Source of the DNA: Opeltia flavorubescens
Lineage: Eukaryota > Ascomycota > Lecanoromycetes > Teloschistales > Teloschistaceae
DNA: 64,000 nucleotides
Direction of reading: 5' to 3'
Assembly (NCBI GenBank): GCA_000442125.1
Contig: KE546971.1
Location: forward strand, 250,583-314,582
Position 1 is the first letter of the stretch. Each line of letters begins with the position of its first letter. Both the position numbers and the translations under genes were made by a program. The notes beneath the pieces were generated by a model. It was not told where the DNA came from. It saw only the letters and a list, made by a program, of their open reading frames with translations, and made no database searches. Of the stretch, positions 45,524 through 57,942 are shown one piece after another.

Positions 45524-47784
45524 ATGGAGAGTATATCGCATTTTCCTGGCGATAATGGAGCGCATGGTGGACTCTCACGCCATGAGGATCGTAACAATCA
45601 CATACCAAGCCAAAGCACCCCATTTCTGCAGAGGGATGATATATTCTCCGGAGGCCAATATGCCCCCATCAGCAGTAGAAACAGTCCCAAGAAGGAAAGG
45701 AATAAGCCCAAAATCCACGACTGGCCAGACACAGCTAGCCGTCTAAGAACGAGGACGGCATCGGCGTATCTGTCATTAGCTTGGGCACTTATCATTACTC
45801 TTCTCCCGATTATATTCCTAAGTAAGTCCCTTTTCTGAAGCGTAAGCCCTCATCCTGATAGAATTGGCTTGGTCGTAAAATCGTCCGTGTTCTACTGACC
45901 TGCATGCATGCAGTCCTCGGTTGTGCCGTGCTCAGCCACGATGGCAATAAGCGATCAAATTTTGGCGACAGTATCATTGAGCTCGGCAAATATGGGGCGA
46001 CGGTGTTTCCAATCATGTTTGCTGCAATTGCAGCGCGAATGTTCAGAGTTATAGCTTTGTGGAGATCCGAGAAAGGTGTAAAACTTGGAGTGAGTGAGCC
46101 TAGTCGTTAACAGCTCGATTGGCGGTGATATCCTAGTGTCGCTGTGCTAATCTCTTTCTAGCTGCTTGAGCAATTAGTCGGTAGTCAAAGCCTAGGTGCG
46201 ACCGTGGAAAGATTTGTCCTCCTTGGCAGATTTGACATACTGGGAGCAATCGTCGTCCTCCTCTGGTTTTTGTCTCCCCTTGGCAGTCAGATGTCTTTGC
46301 GACTGCTTAGACTTACGAGCGTCAACATCATCTCCCAGACATCGATACAATACTTCGATACGACATGGCCGCCTGCAAGCTCGACAGATATCGGCAATGG
46401 GCCTGGCTGGGCCGTGTTTGGCTCGGGGAGTAGTGTAGACTATGCTCGTGCGTCACTTACTGCGTTTGCAAGCGCCAACATGATCGCCTCTACCAATGTC
46501 CTCAGATCGCCCGTGGATCAGTGGAATAACATCAAGGTACCACGACTGGATGAGATGGCCTATTCGGGGGATGAGTCCGACAATCCGTGGATTTCAACTG
46601 CTAATGGCTCGAGGATGACATGGGCTTCTCTCAGCGGCCTCATGATACAGGGTATAAACGCCTCTGGTAATTCGACATTCATCATACAAACCTCTTACAT
46701 TGATGTGACCTGTTCAGACGCTATGCAGACAAAACCCGGTAACGATAGTTATGACAGCGATTTCGCGGACATGCTCAAATCAGTAGGCTTGGCTGTACAC
46801 GTCAACAATGCCTCTTCTCTGTTTTCTGATGACTGGCAAAATGGCGGACGCAGTAGCTCTGTCATCCTCGACACGAATTCAAACGACTTCACTCTTTTCG
46901 ATGCCCCTCAGAACCTCTTCTATGCCTCAAGAGCAGCCTTCTTGACAGATGCAACAGATAGCCAGCCACCTGGTCTCGATGTCTACAATTGCAGTTACGC
47001 GACCCCAAAAATCGAAGGTAACGTTACCTGCGTAGGCCAAGATTGCGCAATCACCCAAGTCCGACGATGGGAAGACGCGCCCTCCTCCCCCCTACAACCG
47101 CCCTTTGACTGGGTCCAATTCACAAATCTACTTCTGTTCATTCCTGGATCCCTGGGCTACTCACATGCCGGTACCATATCTCCGGTGGACCAATACATGC
47201 TAGGCTCTGATGCACCCTTCTCTGTCGGCTACCAAACATCTCCGTCTAATTTTTCGAAGATCTCCGGCGCCGTATTCGGAAACCGGCTCACCACTCTCAT
47301 AAACACCGTCTGGCAAGCCAACCTAGCGCCTTACAGCATCGCACTAGGATCCTCCGCTGACTTCAATGCGAAAGAAGACACGCCAGGATGGGTCCCTGCA
47401 GCTACTGCAACCGCTACAAATGTGCAGAGATTGGAGAGCGTGAAATACGCTGCAAATAGAAATCATGCGATAATCTTGATCGTAATCACACTGGTGCTTC
47501 AGATCTGCGCTATAATTGGGCTCGTTTTAAAAGAGATGACAAAAGCGCCTGATATATTGGGATATGTGTCAACTATGACGAGAGATAATATCCATATTGC
47601 TGTCCCGATGAGCGGCGGTAACACCTTGGATGGGGTCGAAAGAGCGAGATATCTTTCTGATATGAGAGTGCAGCTGGCGGACGCCAGGCCGGGAGATGAT
47701 GTTGGACATATTGTGCTTCGCAGCGTTGAGAATGGTAGTGAATCGAGGAGTGGTAGATTGGATAGGAGAAGGTTATATATTTGA
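45524..47784 (+). CDS. Fungus-specific multipass membrane protein with glycosylated ectodomain
   Basis: Exons 45524..45821, 45914..46089 and 46162..47784, 698 residues; introns of 92 and 72 bp are in phase. The N-terminal ~80 residues are hydrophilic. Membrane segments follow: SLAWALIITLLPIIFLILG across the first junction, FPIMFAAIAARMF in exon 2, and ILGAIVVLLWFLSPLG in exon 3, preceded by LLEQLVGSQSLGATVERFVL. The SPLGSQMSLRLL block is a hallmark of a large ascomycete family. Residues about 200-590 form an extracellular domain with many N-x-S/T sites and paired cysteines. A last helix (AIILIVITLVLQICAIIGLV) and a ~80-residue cytoplasmic tail end the protein. No biochemical role is known to me. 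The layout is analogous to the gene at 12.4-14.7 kb, but the sequence family is different. Confidence 0.82.
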
Positions 47785-48386
47785 TGAGGTAATACGTTTG
47801 ATGAAATGATGATGGTAAATATACCTTTTCTTGTGAAAACTAACGATGTGATGTCTCTGATTACTATTTGATGATATGTTGCTAGTTCTGTTGATACTGG
47901 GGTGCGGAGGGACCAGTAGCAGAAATCCAACAAGCTACTCATAGCCAACAATAGCGGACTGTGAGGTCAGCCCTGCTACATTTCCTACCCTAAGGCATTG
48001 AGGCTTCCTTTTATTTCTCGTGATTTGTATTCTGTAAGTTTGAACAACATATTTGCAGCTCCAAAATCCTATCATCACATCCTTCAAGGTTTACCGACTT
48101 CCATGCAGTTCTAACGGGAAAGACTCTTATCATCTGTAAAGGAGAGTATACTCAGCACAATTGTGACTGAAATCCAATATTTTGGCACTAATCGAAAGAG
48201 ACATCTCAGCTCTATACATTACACATACTGGAATCGAACTGTAAGCATTGCGGGAATAGCTGCCCGATGACAACTTTCAAGGAACGCTATTCACGATCAA
48301 TCAATCTACTCGCGCGACTTCAAATACTGTAAGCTGATATAATTATATCAGTTTAAATTTTCGGTACAACTTTCTCACCATGCATC
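47785..48386. promoter_or_regulatory. Intergenic / promoter of the 2EXR-like gene
   Basis: About 600 bp between two plus-strand genes. No coding frame. It should hold the terminator of one gene and the promoter of the next. Confidence 0.4.
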
Positions 48387-49490
48387 ATGGCTGCATCAAT
48401 CTCATCTACTCTCTGGCAGCAGCCGACTATGGAAGATCCCACGATATATATCCTCGCTGTCAAAGATCACATCAAAAAGCGGAAGGAGCAGGGTTTTGAA
48501 GGTATGACTGACCACAACGAGCATACAAGTCCTACTGATGGCTTGAACTCATGATTAGGCACGCTGAACTCTACTGCCTGCATGAACGCATGGCATGCAC
48601 TCACTTATGACCAACGCAGATCATACAATTATGGCCCACGCGAGAACCGCTACAAAGCAGCGATGGCTGATTTCAACGCCAATATCCCTCTCTCCCCATC
48701 TGTATCCGGAGAAAGTTCCAACGACAGCGATCCCGACGAAGTGAGTGTCGCGGATCGACGGGCCATCCAGAAATGGAATCGATATAGCAGGGACTATCAC
48801 AAAAAAGCATCCGATGATGACTTGCCCGGGTTGAGCGCCAAATTTCCCTTTCTCCGACTTCCGTTCAAGATCCGACGCATGGTGTATGCTCTGATTGTTA
48901 GTCGACACCAATCTGTGATCCAGATGAAACCAGATGGTTCTGGCAAACATCACAACGGTCCCATCGATCTAAGGATTGCTCTAGTGAGCAAGCAGCTTTT
49001 CACAGCAGTCATGACAACCTTTTTCGAAGACACTATCATAGAGCTTGAAATACTCCCAAATGCAACCAAAGGCCTCCCTATCCTCTTCAACTCCAATGTC
49101 ACAAGCGCAGTATACTGGCCTCTGCAGACGATCAAGTCCGTCAACATCTCCATCTCCTACTTCTGCACAGAAGAGAGCAATTTCGTCCGTGCAGAGCTTC
49201 TCAAGCTCTGCAAAATCCTTCAGCATTGTACTTTGGCACGGCTGCAAATTTCAGCTTACTGTATGAAGAGTCGCTATTCACCGGAACTGGAGGAATCTTT
49301 CGATCAAGTCCTTGCCACTTTGGAAATGCTTAGAGGTGTTCAAGATCCAAAATTCAATGAAGATCCGGATGTATATCGGAAGCGAAGGCTCGGACAGCAT
49401 CGTAGTGTCGGAAGCAAAGCCTGCATGGAGCGCCTACGTACTTTGGTAATGCAGCCGTCAAGCAGATCGGAGGAGGAAGGACAGAAGTAA
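48387..49490 (+). CDS. 2EXR / F-box-like domain protein
   Basis: Exons 48387..48501 and 48559..49490, 348 residues, with a 57-bp intron in phase. The ATG at 48387 (MAASISSTLWQQPTMEDP) is preferred over the out-of-frame ATG at 48381. The hallmark is FPFLRLPFKIRRMVYALIV near residue 120, the fungal 2EXR motif (a degenerate F-box-like helix), followed by a region typical of these proteins: an inspection of a stored surface value (DLRIALVSKQLFTAVM), then a strand-rich segment. The N-terminal third is charged and Ser-rich. These proteins are numerous in filamentous fungi. A role as a ubiquitin-ligase adaptor is often suggested but not established. The C-terminus is hydrophilic with no membrane segment. 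Confidence 0.75.
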
Positions 49491-50810
49491 ATTAGAGGAG
49501 ACAACAGTACGGCTAGCCCATGAGACACTGTAATGATGGAAATGCTACGGGTTTCATATCATGCCCTTCTTTCGACCCTAAAGGTGTAATGAAAACAAAA
49601 CCCAATCTCGGATACCAAGAGTCTTTCAAGCTGTATCCTGGTCCCTAAATTTTCCCATAAACAATATTTAGGTCATGCGAAAGCGGCTAAATTGCTTGGT
49701 ATCTTCATAGTAGAGCCATTGTGTCAATATTCATTTTAAGTGCTTGTGAAGCTTCAACTCCTACACCTGTAAATAATTTATTTCTGTGTCATTTGAGCCA
49801 ATCACATGCGCGTACTACGCCAAGCAGTGGATCCTAGAAAGCACTACTCTATACCTAACTAGGCACTAGCGCCCTTGCACCAAACTTTGGTCGATTTGTT
49901 CATTCTCCATAGACTTCTTTCATGAATTGATGGAATTGATGCACACACACAATTTTTTGACACATCGGAAACATATTAATGACTAGACGTGTGACATGGG
50001 ATTGTTGGAGGGCTTGACGCGCTAGTACCAAAGCAGTAAGCTCCATCCAGGCAAAAATATATTGTAGGATTCATTGAAATTCTCCACATCCTCTGGCTAT
50101 ACCTCATCATAATGCAATGATATCCCTTCAATCTTTGTCGGAAATTGCGTGCATGAACATAGTCCCATGAAGGGTCCATGAAGGGAACATCTGTACGCAA
50201 ATTCCGAGCACTTTTACAGTGAGCCGTTTAAGCCGCCGGAAGGCCGAGCCATCTCGGAAGCAAGATGGCGACACTCTCGAAAACTGGGCGCCAATACGGA
50301 ACGTTCAGGTAGGGACAAGAGGGCTGTAATCTTCAACGGCCAGGACATGCAGTCATTTGCTCAAAAGATAGCCGATAGAATTGCACGAAAGTTGTAAAAC
50401 GTCGCAATTACGGGGTGCCCGCATGAATGATGGGAGGCTCTGTGCGATTACGCGGATTGAGGTACGAAATATGTCTCTCACAGAGAACTGGTATTGATCA
50501 GGGTAAGTCAAACTTTTGTATCTCATTCCTTGTCAATGCCCGGATCTTGTGGGCAACGGCAATTCTAGCGTCAGATCTATCGTATTTAGTCAGAAGTATC
50601 TGACTTTGATGCAATTACTGGTAAGGCTGCGGCTATCCGGTCTTCGTGGCAATGCTTGCATACATCTCTGGCGTCTTGCAGCGGATTGCCGCCTTCAGCT
50701 TACGACGAGTTGCACAACTGACTGACCCACCATCTTTCGTGGAGGCTGATAATTGCTTAAGAGTTTACATAAGGCACACTCTGATGAGGCTATGACGTTT
50801 TCTTTCTGCC
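49491..50810. other. Intergenic, 1.3 kb, no gene seen
   Basis: Only short frames. A slightly GC-richer, open stretch around 50.2-50.4 kb has no protein-like reading. Promoter function for the following gene is assumed. Confidence 0.4.
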
Positions 50811-52749
50811 ATGTCGTCTCCTCTGTCTCAACTCTCCATATTTGTCCTCTGGAACATTGCTGCATGGTATCATTCATACCCTGGGAATGCGGTCAAGATA
50901 GCAAATATGCTTTACATCATTTATTTCTTCTGGGTGCTATTTGAAAGAAGTCAAGCGGCACGTAACGTCGAAGAAGATATCGCGGCTGCTCGTGGCAATC
51001 AGACAATACTTCACACAAAAATCGCACCGTCTTGGGTTCTCGGGTCTGATGTCCGAGGTACCGCTGATATTGTATGGAGTTGCTTTGTTACACTTACAGC
51101 TTGCATCTACACTGCGATCCACCTCAATGTTCCACCTCCTCATCAAGGCACATGGCGCTTGGTCCGGCGACAGCTGAGATGGGGCATTTTAGCACTTGTT
51201 GCGCCAGAATTCGTCCTGTATCGCGCATCAGAGCAGTTTGAGGAGGCTCGGTGGCTGACGAAGGAGTTGAACAAGTTGGGAGACGCCAAGGGTAAATCGG
51301 TGAGCCATGTGGTCGTCAAAGTGCCAACGACGTTCAAGGAGCACTAATCATAAACCACCTGGTGAACAGTTCACCATGGAGTACGGATTCTTTGTGGGGA
51401 TGGGTGGCTTGGCAACGCGAAGCATTCACCTTCTCAGTGAATGTATCGAGGAATATGAACCGCGAACTCTAAGTCCCCAAGCAGTCTATATTTTCGCTCG
51501 CCGGGGCGTCTTCTTCGATATCTCTCTGGTTGAAATCGAGGACAAAAGCAAATCCAATCCATTGGGAAAAGTGCTGATTTGCATTCAAGTTTCATGGTTT
51601 GCTATACAGTGTATCTCCCGACTAATCGCCGGGTTCCCCTTAAGTTTGCTCGAAATACAAACGGTAGTACACGTTGCATGCGCTCTTGCGATGTACATTT
51701 TGTGGTGGAAAGTAAGCTTTACCTGCCTTCAGTTAAGCATTTGATTTTGCTAATAGGATGACAAGAAACCCCAGGGTATTGCCGAACCTATCATTCGTGA
51801 CACTTCGGACCATTTGGACATCTTGGCTGCCTTACAAGTTTCCTCGAGTCGGGAGAGCAAGTCCTTAATCTACCATGATGTCAGTGAACTATGCCAAGAA
51901 TGTAGAAATCGCATCACGGCAGAAGATCGCATGCCATCGATAGACCTACCTGGCATTTCCAACCAGGTTTTCATGATCGATGAGATTTGTTACGGTGGAG
52001 TATACCTTCCTATCCGGAGAGGACGCCCACACGTACGCTCATTGGTGGCGGGTCAAGCTTCGTTGTCTATGATTGGACCAGCATATATTACCCGCTCACC
52101 AAAGCAGATAACGTACCTTACACAGAGTGATGTCCGTAGGTGGAACGCACTTGGTGCATACCTTGCCAATCCTGAGCTGCAGGAACGCATAGCAGAAACG
52201 ATCCGTAAGCACCAAAGAGAATACGAAAAAGGCTCAAATACGGCGGAAGGACCCGATCACAAGGCCGGATTTCTCGTTCATGATCTGCTAGAGGTGATTG
52301 ATCCTTTGCATTCACGTTCAGATCTAGTGGGATCTCATCGCCCCGATCACCTGGGCTTGGGTTTTCCTCCTGAATTTAACATAATTGTGATTCTGCAAGT
52401 TTTGATCCTGCCCTTCATCTTGCCAGCTGCATACGGTGGGTTTCACCTTGCAGTTTGGAGTTATCATTTCGCTTCGGGCACCGAACTTCTACTTTGGAAC
52501 ATCGCCTGCATAGATATTATGGCAACAGGTTTGGCATTTCCATTGTGGATATTGTACGCGGTTCATCATATCTTCAACGAGACTATCAAGCGTCGGTTTG
52601 TTCTAAAGATGTTACCATTTTGTGTCTTTGGCATCCTCTACGGGCTGTCAAAACTCTATCTCTTCGTTGAAGCTTGCATAAGCTTGCGGCACGCACCCAT
52701 CGGTGTGTATGCTGCATTGCCGTGGGTACAGAATATACCTCACATATAG
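50811..52749 (+). CDS. Fungal multipass membrane protein, unknown function
   Basis: Exons 50811..51299, 51370..51711 and 51757..52749, 607 residues; introns of 70 and 45 bp are in phase. Hydrophobic segments lie near the start (IANMLYIIYFFWVLF), at ADIVWSCFVTLTACIYTAIH, at the exon 2 end (LEIQTVVHVACALAMYILWW) and three times near the C-terminus (IIVILQVLILPFILPAAYGG, then TGLAFPLWILYAVHHIF, then MLPFCVFGILYGLSKLYLF). The block HLNVPPPHQGTWRLVRRQL followed by LRWGILALVAPEFVLYRASEQ and FFVGMGGLATRSI is characteristic of a large ascomycete-specific family, often clustered with heterokaryon-incompatibility-like genes. The function is not known to me. Tail residues point to the end of a membrane segment rather than a GPI site. 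The start at 50811 is the first ATG of the open frame. Confidence 0.82.
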
Positions 52750-54055
52750 AATTCAACACGAAGAAGAGTATCAATCGAAGCGGCCATAGTCCGAACACTC
52801 TGTCAATCACGGACATCTTATTGTAGCAAATAGATAAAGAATTTGATGTTACAATTATGGTCATTCACCTGTCACTTTTGTCCATTCTGTGGAAGACAGC
52901 GCTTCTGCAAGGAAAATTCGAGACTCAATGCATGTCTGAACTGAAATAGACTACGAATATGATATTCTTACCTTCTTTTATATGGGTACAGATCTTGCGA
53001 GGGTAATGGGCCAGGATAATATAGGAGAGTACCGGTCGGTGTTCAAAAGCAGCATGCAAAAGATGTCATCGTATTCCGTACGTTTATTTCTTCTATCTTT
53101 ACGCAACTGTTGTCATAATGCAAACGCTTTACCTCCCCTTTGAATATCCTTACTATCCAGAGCAGCGGATGAACATGTAAATCACCCTTTTTCTCGAGCA
53201 CGCACTTCTTTAGCACCTGCCCCCCATCCTGTACATCTCCACCCCATGGATTCTCCCATCTTCACCACCCCAGCAGAATAATCTTTCATTCTCAAGAACG
53301 GAAGTCGTAAATCTCTTGACACACCTATGTTGCCGTCATCGCTTTGAATTTCAGCCTTACGCGTCGGACTAATTGCATGTAGGTAATAAGCTTTTTTTTT
53401 GCATAGAGAACTATAAGAGAAACATGATCCGAAATACGACTACAGACGAGGAGACTGCTGTAGCCATACCAAATCTCCTCTCCTCAATCAGATTTGGATT
53501 CGCTTAATCCTCTACACGATGATAATCTGATAGAATATCACGGCGGTGGATAGGCAGTCTCCTCCCATAGAATAGCCTTAAGATAGTTTTTGAAATATCA
53601 ATAACCTGCTTTGAACATCCAAAAGAATTATGATTATCTGGGAGGAAATTATACTTTGTGTAACATTTCTTGCTAGATTGGTGTCGTATGAGCTGAGTAG
53701 TGATTTGAACAAATTTTGATGGGAAAGGTAAGTGGTTATTCTTATGTGAAGTCTCATAGGCATAGTGTACTAGGATGTGGGCGGTGGATATGGTCTAGCA
53801 GAATAGTATAATGAGAACGAAGTGAGAGTGACGCAACCGAAAGATCATTGAGAACACGCTAGTACGAACGAAGTAAAGCTAGTGAAAGGTTAATATTGCT
53901 GCCTAAGTACTTTGTTTCGACGCCTCGAGTTGTATCACGTTAAGTATAAGGCTACCACCGTCAAGACTCTTGATGGCTGTCAGTACATCCAGCCTACTAC
54001 TTCTTGAATTGATGTCGTGCCAGTCAATGCATATATTCTAAATACTCATCGCGCA
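52750..54055. other. Intergenic, 1.3 kb
   Basis: AT-rich with a T-run near 53390. No gene recognised on either strand. Confidence 0.4.
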
Positions 54056-54535
54056 ATGTGCACGTATACCACGGCCGAGATCATTCATGATCAATGTATC
54101 AGAGATCCTCATCATAAGATTGTGAAAAGGCTCTTCAAGAGATGTGCGGATCGACCTAAGCCAGGACCGCGGTGTGAGAATCCTTCACTGGATCGGTCGC
54201 TTGGTGTGCATTTTCCGTGTCATAGAGTTGGACCGTGCAAGTTTTGTCGGGATTCGGGTGCGTCGGTTGGAGCTGAACGGTACCAAGATGTACGTTGTGA
54301 TCTTGCACGTTTGACATTAGAGATTGTCCTAAATTGTAGTAGCACGATCTTCCGCCGGATATTCATTGACAAAGATTCTCCCATGAAACTCTCCAGCAAG
54401 CAATTCCGTCCTAACATATATCGGCAACATCTCGAAAATCATGAGTACCACAGTATATTCTCTACCGCAGCATCGCCACCTCACAATCGGGAAAGACTCG
54501 TTGAAGTTGGTAAATCCAAGCCGCTTGCGCGATAG
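54056..54535 (+). CDS. Small Cys/His-containing hypothetical protein, possibly truncated
   Basis: The frame opens at 54017, but the better start is the ATG at 54056 (MCTYTTAEIIHDQCIRDPHH), which gives 159 residues. The first ~80 residues have spaced cysteines and histidines (KRCADRPKPGPRCENPSLDR, then LGVHFPCHRVGPCKFCRDSG). They resemble a family of short fungal proteins that begin MCTYTT and may bind metal. After residue ~78 a GTACGT site (54293) could be a splice donor. The sequence beyond reads less like a protein, so the real gene may continue in an unseen exon or be decayed. Function unknown. Confidence 0.4.
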   Translation: MCTYTTAEIIHDQCIRDPHHKIVKRLFKRCADRPKPGPRCENPSLDRSLGVHFPCHRVGPCKFCRDSGASVGAERYQDVRCDLARLTLEIVLNCSSTIFRRIFIDKDSPMKLSSKQFRPNIYRQHLENHEYHSIFSTAASPPHNRERLVEVGKSKPLAR

Positions 54536-55586
54536 GCGAAGTCGCAATTCGAAAATTATATCACGATGGCAAAACAGATTTCGACTTTAGTTTGCGAGGA
54601 TCCGAAACTCTCGGTGCTCATATGAAAGTTATGAGAACCTTCGGTACTACCGACCTGAGCTCCATCATCCCTGGCTATGGAAAACGTCTTTGAATGAATG
54701 CTCCACAATTGGATCCAGCATGCATCCTGGCCCATACATCCCATGTCTGAAAACCTCGACACTAAAAGATGGCAACTTTGTTCTTTGAGTAATCACGTTA
54801 TAATGTTCCCTATGGATGTTCCCTAATCGAACGGAAAAGAGACCATACTATATATCTTATGCTTTTGACGAGCAGACATGCCTTATCAGACATTTTCATC
54901 CCGAAAAGCTTTTCCAAGGAACTATGGACCACGAAATTAGTGCCACGAGTGGAGTTGGCAGATATGATACACTTGAAAATGCTATTTGGCCATTCGAAAC
55001 ATCAAGCTTCCGAAGAAAATGTCGACTCAGGCTATGGATCGTTTAGTGAAACGTTGGGTGTCTGATGCAATTTAGCTATAAGGAGAAGAATCAAAAAGTA
55101 TGGCCTACTATCTATCAATGTCTCCTTACGTGTAATTTTATGGTGGATATGGGATCAGAGGACGAAGAAGGAAGGAGTGAGTCGGTAATATAAGGTGCGA
55201 TTATATGCGATTCGATTGACATTACATCATTTTTAAGTATAGCCATACTATCGATGAGGGGATATTTCATGAGATCTTGACATCCACGAAATATTGCATC
55301 TCAGTTGATGGTCAAATCATTCGAGGCCTCGGCTTTTCCCTCAACAGGACTTACTGTTTTAGTACTAGCGCGTTACGTACTGTCACACACCTGGTCATCT
55401 CTACGTTTCCAAGGGCTTGGCCATACAAATACTAAACGGAACGAATCCTTTCTTGCCTCATATTATTTCAGTGTAGCTGATTTCACACACAATAGGTACT
55501 ATATATGGAAGCATCACTGCACACGATCTTTCAATTCAATGTTAAGATTTCCGCGGCCAATTTGACAAGCTCCATTTCCCAATTTC
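54536..55586. other. Intergenic, with weak coding traces
   Basis: Around 54.86-55.07 kb a plus-strand frame ends in ASEENVDSGYGSFSETLGV, which is protein-like, but no start or splice site makes a gene of it. It may be an exon remnant. The rest is AT-rich without features. Confidence 0.3.
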
Positions 55587-57345
55587 TTATCCGTACAGCT
55601 CATATCTCCCGCGTTTCGAAGCATCTTTCTCGACTGCTGCAACGCCATCTTCCAGCTCCAATGGCCCGTTCGAAATACCATGCAGTTCCGATGGAGGAAC
55701 AGGCTCTCCGTGGAGCTCATGCTCACCTTCTCCGCCAGCCGCATCCGATAAGGTGATCTTATGTTCCAGTTCGGCGGGCTCAATGACCTCGCTGCCTCTT
55801 TTCCATCGCCATATCGCCATCAATGATGATATGAGGATCACAAGGAAGATGATTGATGACATAACGATGGCCGCGATGATCCCCGAAGGAAGATTGCCCG
55901 CAACCTGCTTGGAATGTTGGTCGGAGCTTTCTGCTTCATTGGTTCCGTTCGTAACATTGGGTGGAAATATCGGGCGGATGTCTGACGAGAAGTTTTCGAC
56001 GAACCGACATTGATTTATCGAGAAGCTGGAGCGCTCGTAATCCGCTACAAGGTATCTGCAATCGAATGTAAGTGATTCTCCTTATGTTTTCGCTGAATTA
56101 TGGTGTGGCCTCAATCAGGAGTCTCATACATTGTTGGCTCAGGAAACGTATACTCACGACTCTTGTAAGAAAGTCCTTCCTAGTGTGTATTGCGTGTCAT
56201 TCGCCGCTCTTCTAAGTGGAAAATACCTTGTCGAGTTCGCCACCTTTGGGTAGGTGTTCAAGACCTGCAGGTCGAAACTCGCATAAGGAAGAGTAATGTT
56301 GATAACATCAGCGGACAGTGTATCCGTTCCGATAATAAAGGATAAGCTCGCATTCTGGGCCAACAGAGCTTGATGCGTGGTCTCGTTAACAAGATAGAGA
56401 TCTGAAGCAGGATCCCATCTAATCCTAAAGACTTCCTCAAATATCTTACATGCCTCTAACGGCAGCCAGATATGGGGTACCGTCGCATCGATGAACGTCA
56501 AAATGGGTGAAGGTAGCAATTCTTGAGAAGACCCAACAACAGAGATCCTCTGGAGTCCGACGACGAGATCACGGGAATTATCATTTGCGAGCTTGAATGT
56601 TAGGTTATTCGGTACGAAGCGAGACGCATCGAAGCCGCCGAGAGTGAGACTAGCTGGTACCCTTTTCAGCCCTGGAGCATTTTAGCATGGGACTAATTCG
56701 GCGAAATTCATAGGAAGACATGCGGTATCTGGCACCAGCTGTGTAGCTAAATGACAGACTTGGGACTCTCTGTTGCCCTTTTAACGTTGACAGCAAGCTT
56801 TGATACGAGTCCTCGGAATTCAAAGTCACCTCACGTGGATCGCCTCTCGTTAGGTTCGTTGGTCGAGGTGCAATACCCCAGCTGGCAATGTAAAATTCTT
56901 TCGCAGCGATTGTCGCAAGAAGCTGGTGCTCGACTGTGATGGCACTGGTTCCCGGATAGCCGAGAGCAATCGTGTCTAAGCCGAAGTCTCCATTCCCACC
57001 ATAGCCGAGATTGAGCTCTTGATCGAGCTCGTACAGTCCCTGGTCCTTCCATGTCGATGAATGGTTCTTGTTGAAGAAGCCACCTCGATCTGAAGCACAG
57101 TTGGCAGGGTCTGTGGCACTACACCCAAGCGGATCCACTGCCCAAGGTTGAGGACAAGTTGTCGATATAAGGACCCTTACGAATTGCGGAGGCGTCCCAA
57201 ACCCCAAGGCGAACGTTGACCAAGGCCCATCGTTCCCATCCCTTCAAGGTCTTAGCTAAGTATAGAGCATGATGATGGTTGAGCTGAGTACAGTGTTGAC
57301 GTACCAAGCTTCGCTGGGACTGACGACGATCGGATTGCCGGCCAT
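55587..57345 (-). CDS. Membrane-anchored aspartyl-protease-like protein (A1 fold, first catalytic Asp missing)
   Basis: Complement of 57305..57345, 56724..57241, 56158..56671 and 55587..56055, 513 residues; every junction is in phase. The pepsin-like fold is seen in FGTPPQFVRVLI, LGYGGNGDFGLDTIALGYPG, SLTLGGFDASRF, ILTFIDATVPHIWLPLEAC and NDTQYTLGRTFLQES. At the first active site the expected D-T-G is S-T-T (residues 40-42); at the second the Asp stays but the motif is D-A-T (248-250). Catalysis is therefore unlikely, as in a known non-catalytic fungal branch. A membrane helix (about residues 405-430, ending MAIWRWKR) and an acidic tail of ~80 residues follow. Intron 2 (56672-56723) uses a GC donor (CCGCATGT). 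No signal peptide is visible at the chosen ATG (57345), which is odd for such a protein; an upstream exon may be missing. Confidence 0.82.
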
Positions 57346-57942
57346 CTTCTCTTCACTCCGAGTGCTTGAAATTGCAAGTAGTCTTTGACGGATCTCTTCT
57401 CATACTTTTTGTCTCGTGCTTACTGTCGATTTCTTGGATTTGCTTCAATTACACAAGCTTACGCGGAGTATTGTCCGCTTTTATCCGGTTACACATGCTT
57501 TCCATGCAGGCCACCGTCGACCTATACGATACTACATGACGTCAGTGTAACCCAACCGGGAAGCATAAATAGATCGATGCATATTCTTGCTTCTGGAATA
57601 CGACAAAACCCGCTTTCCCGCAGCTCGCGGGTCCCTAACGGCTTGCAAGTTTCACTTCTCTTGTCGCACCACGCTGCTTCTCTGAGGCTTTACAGTCCAA
57701 TCTGACTTAAGCTTTCCGGCTGTGGTTATTGTCCCCCGACCATGCAGTCAGCGTAGCCTTTCCCATTCCGTGATATTCGCATATTCCAACCATAGAATCA
57801 TGCACTGCCTCTCTCGGTAGCGGTAGACGTGTGCTCAAATTGGGTACAGATGCGTGCCTACGTCTTCAACAAAAAGGAAGGAGCCCTTCGAATATATTTC
57901 CTGCGATTACTGCTTCTCCTCATGGTCATTGATAAGTACGAA
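57346..57942. promoter_or_regulatory. Bidirectional promoter region
   Basis: About 600 bp between two head-to-head genes that encode surface proteins. It could be shared. It contains no supported gene, although a 106-codon plus frame exists at 57385-57705. Confidence 0.45.
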
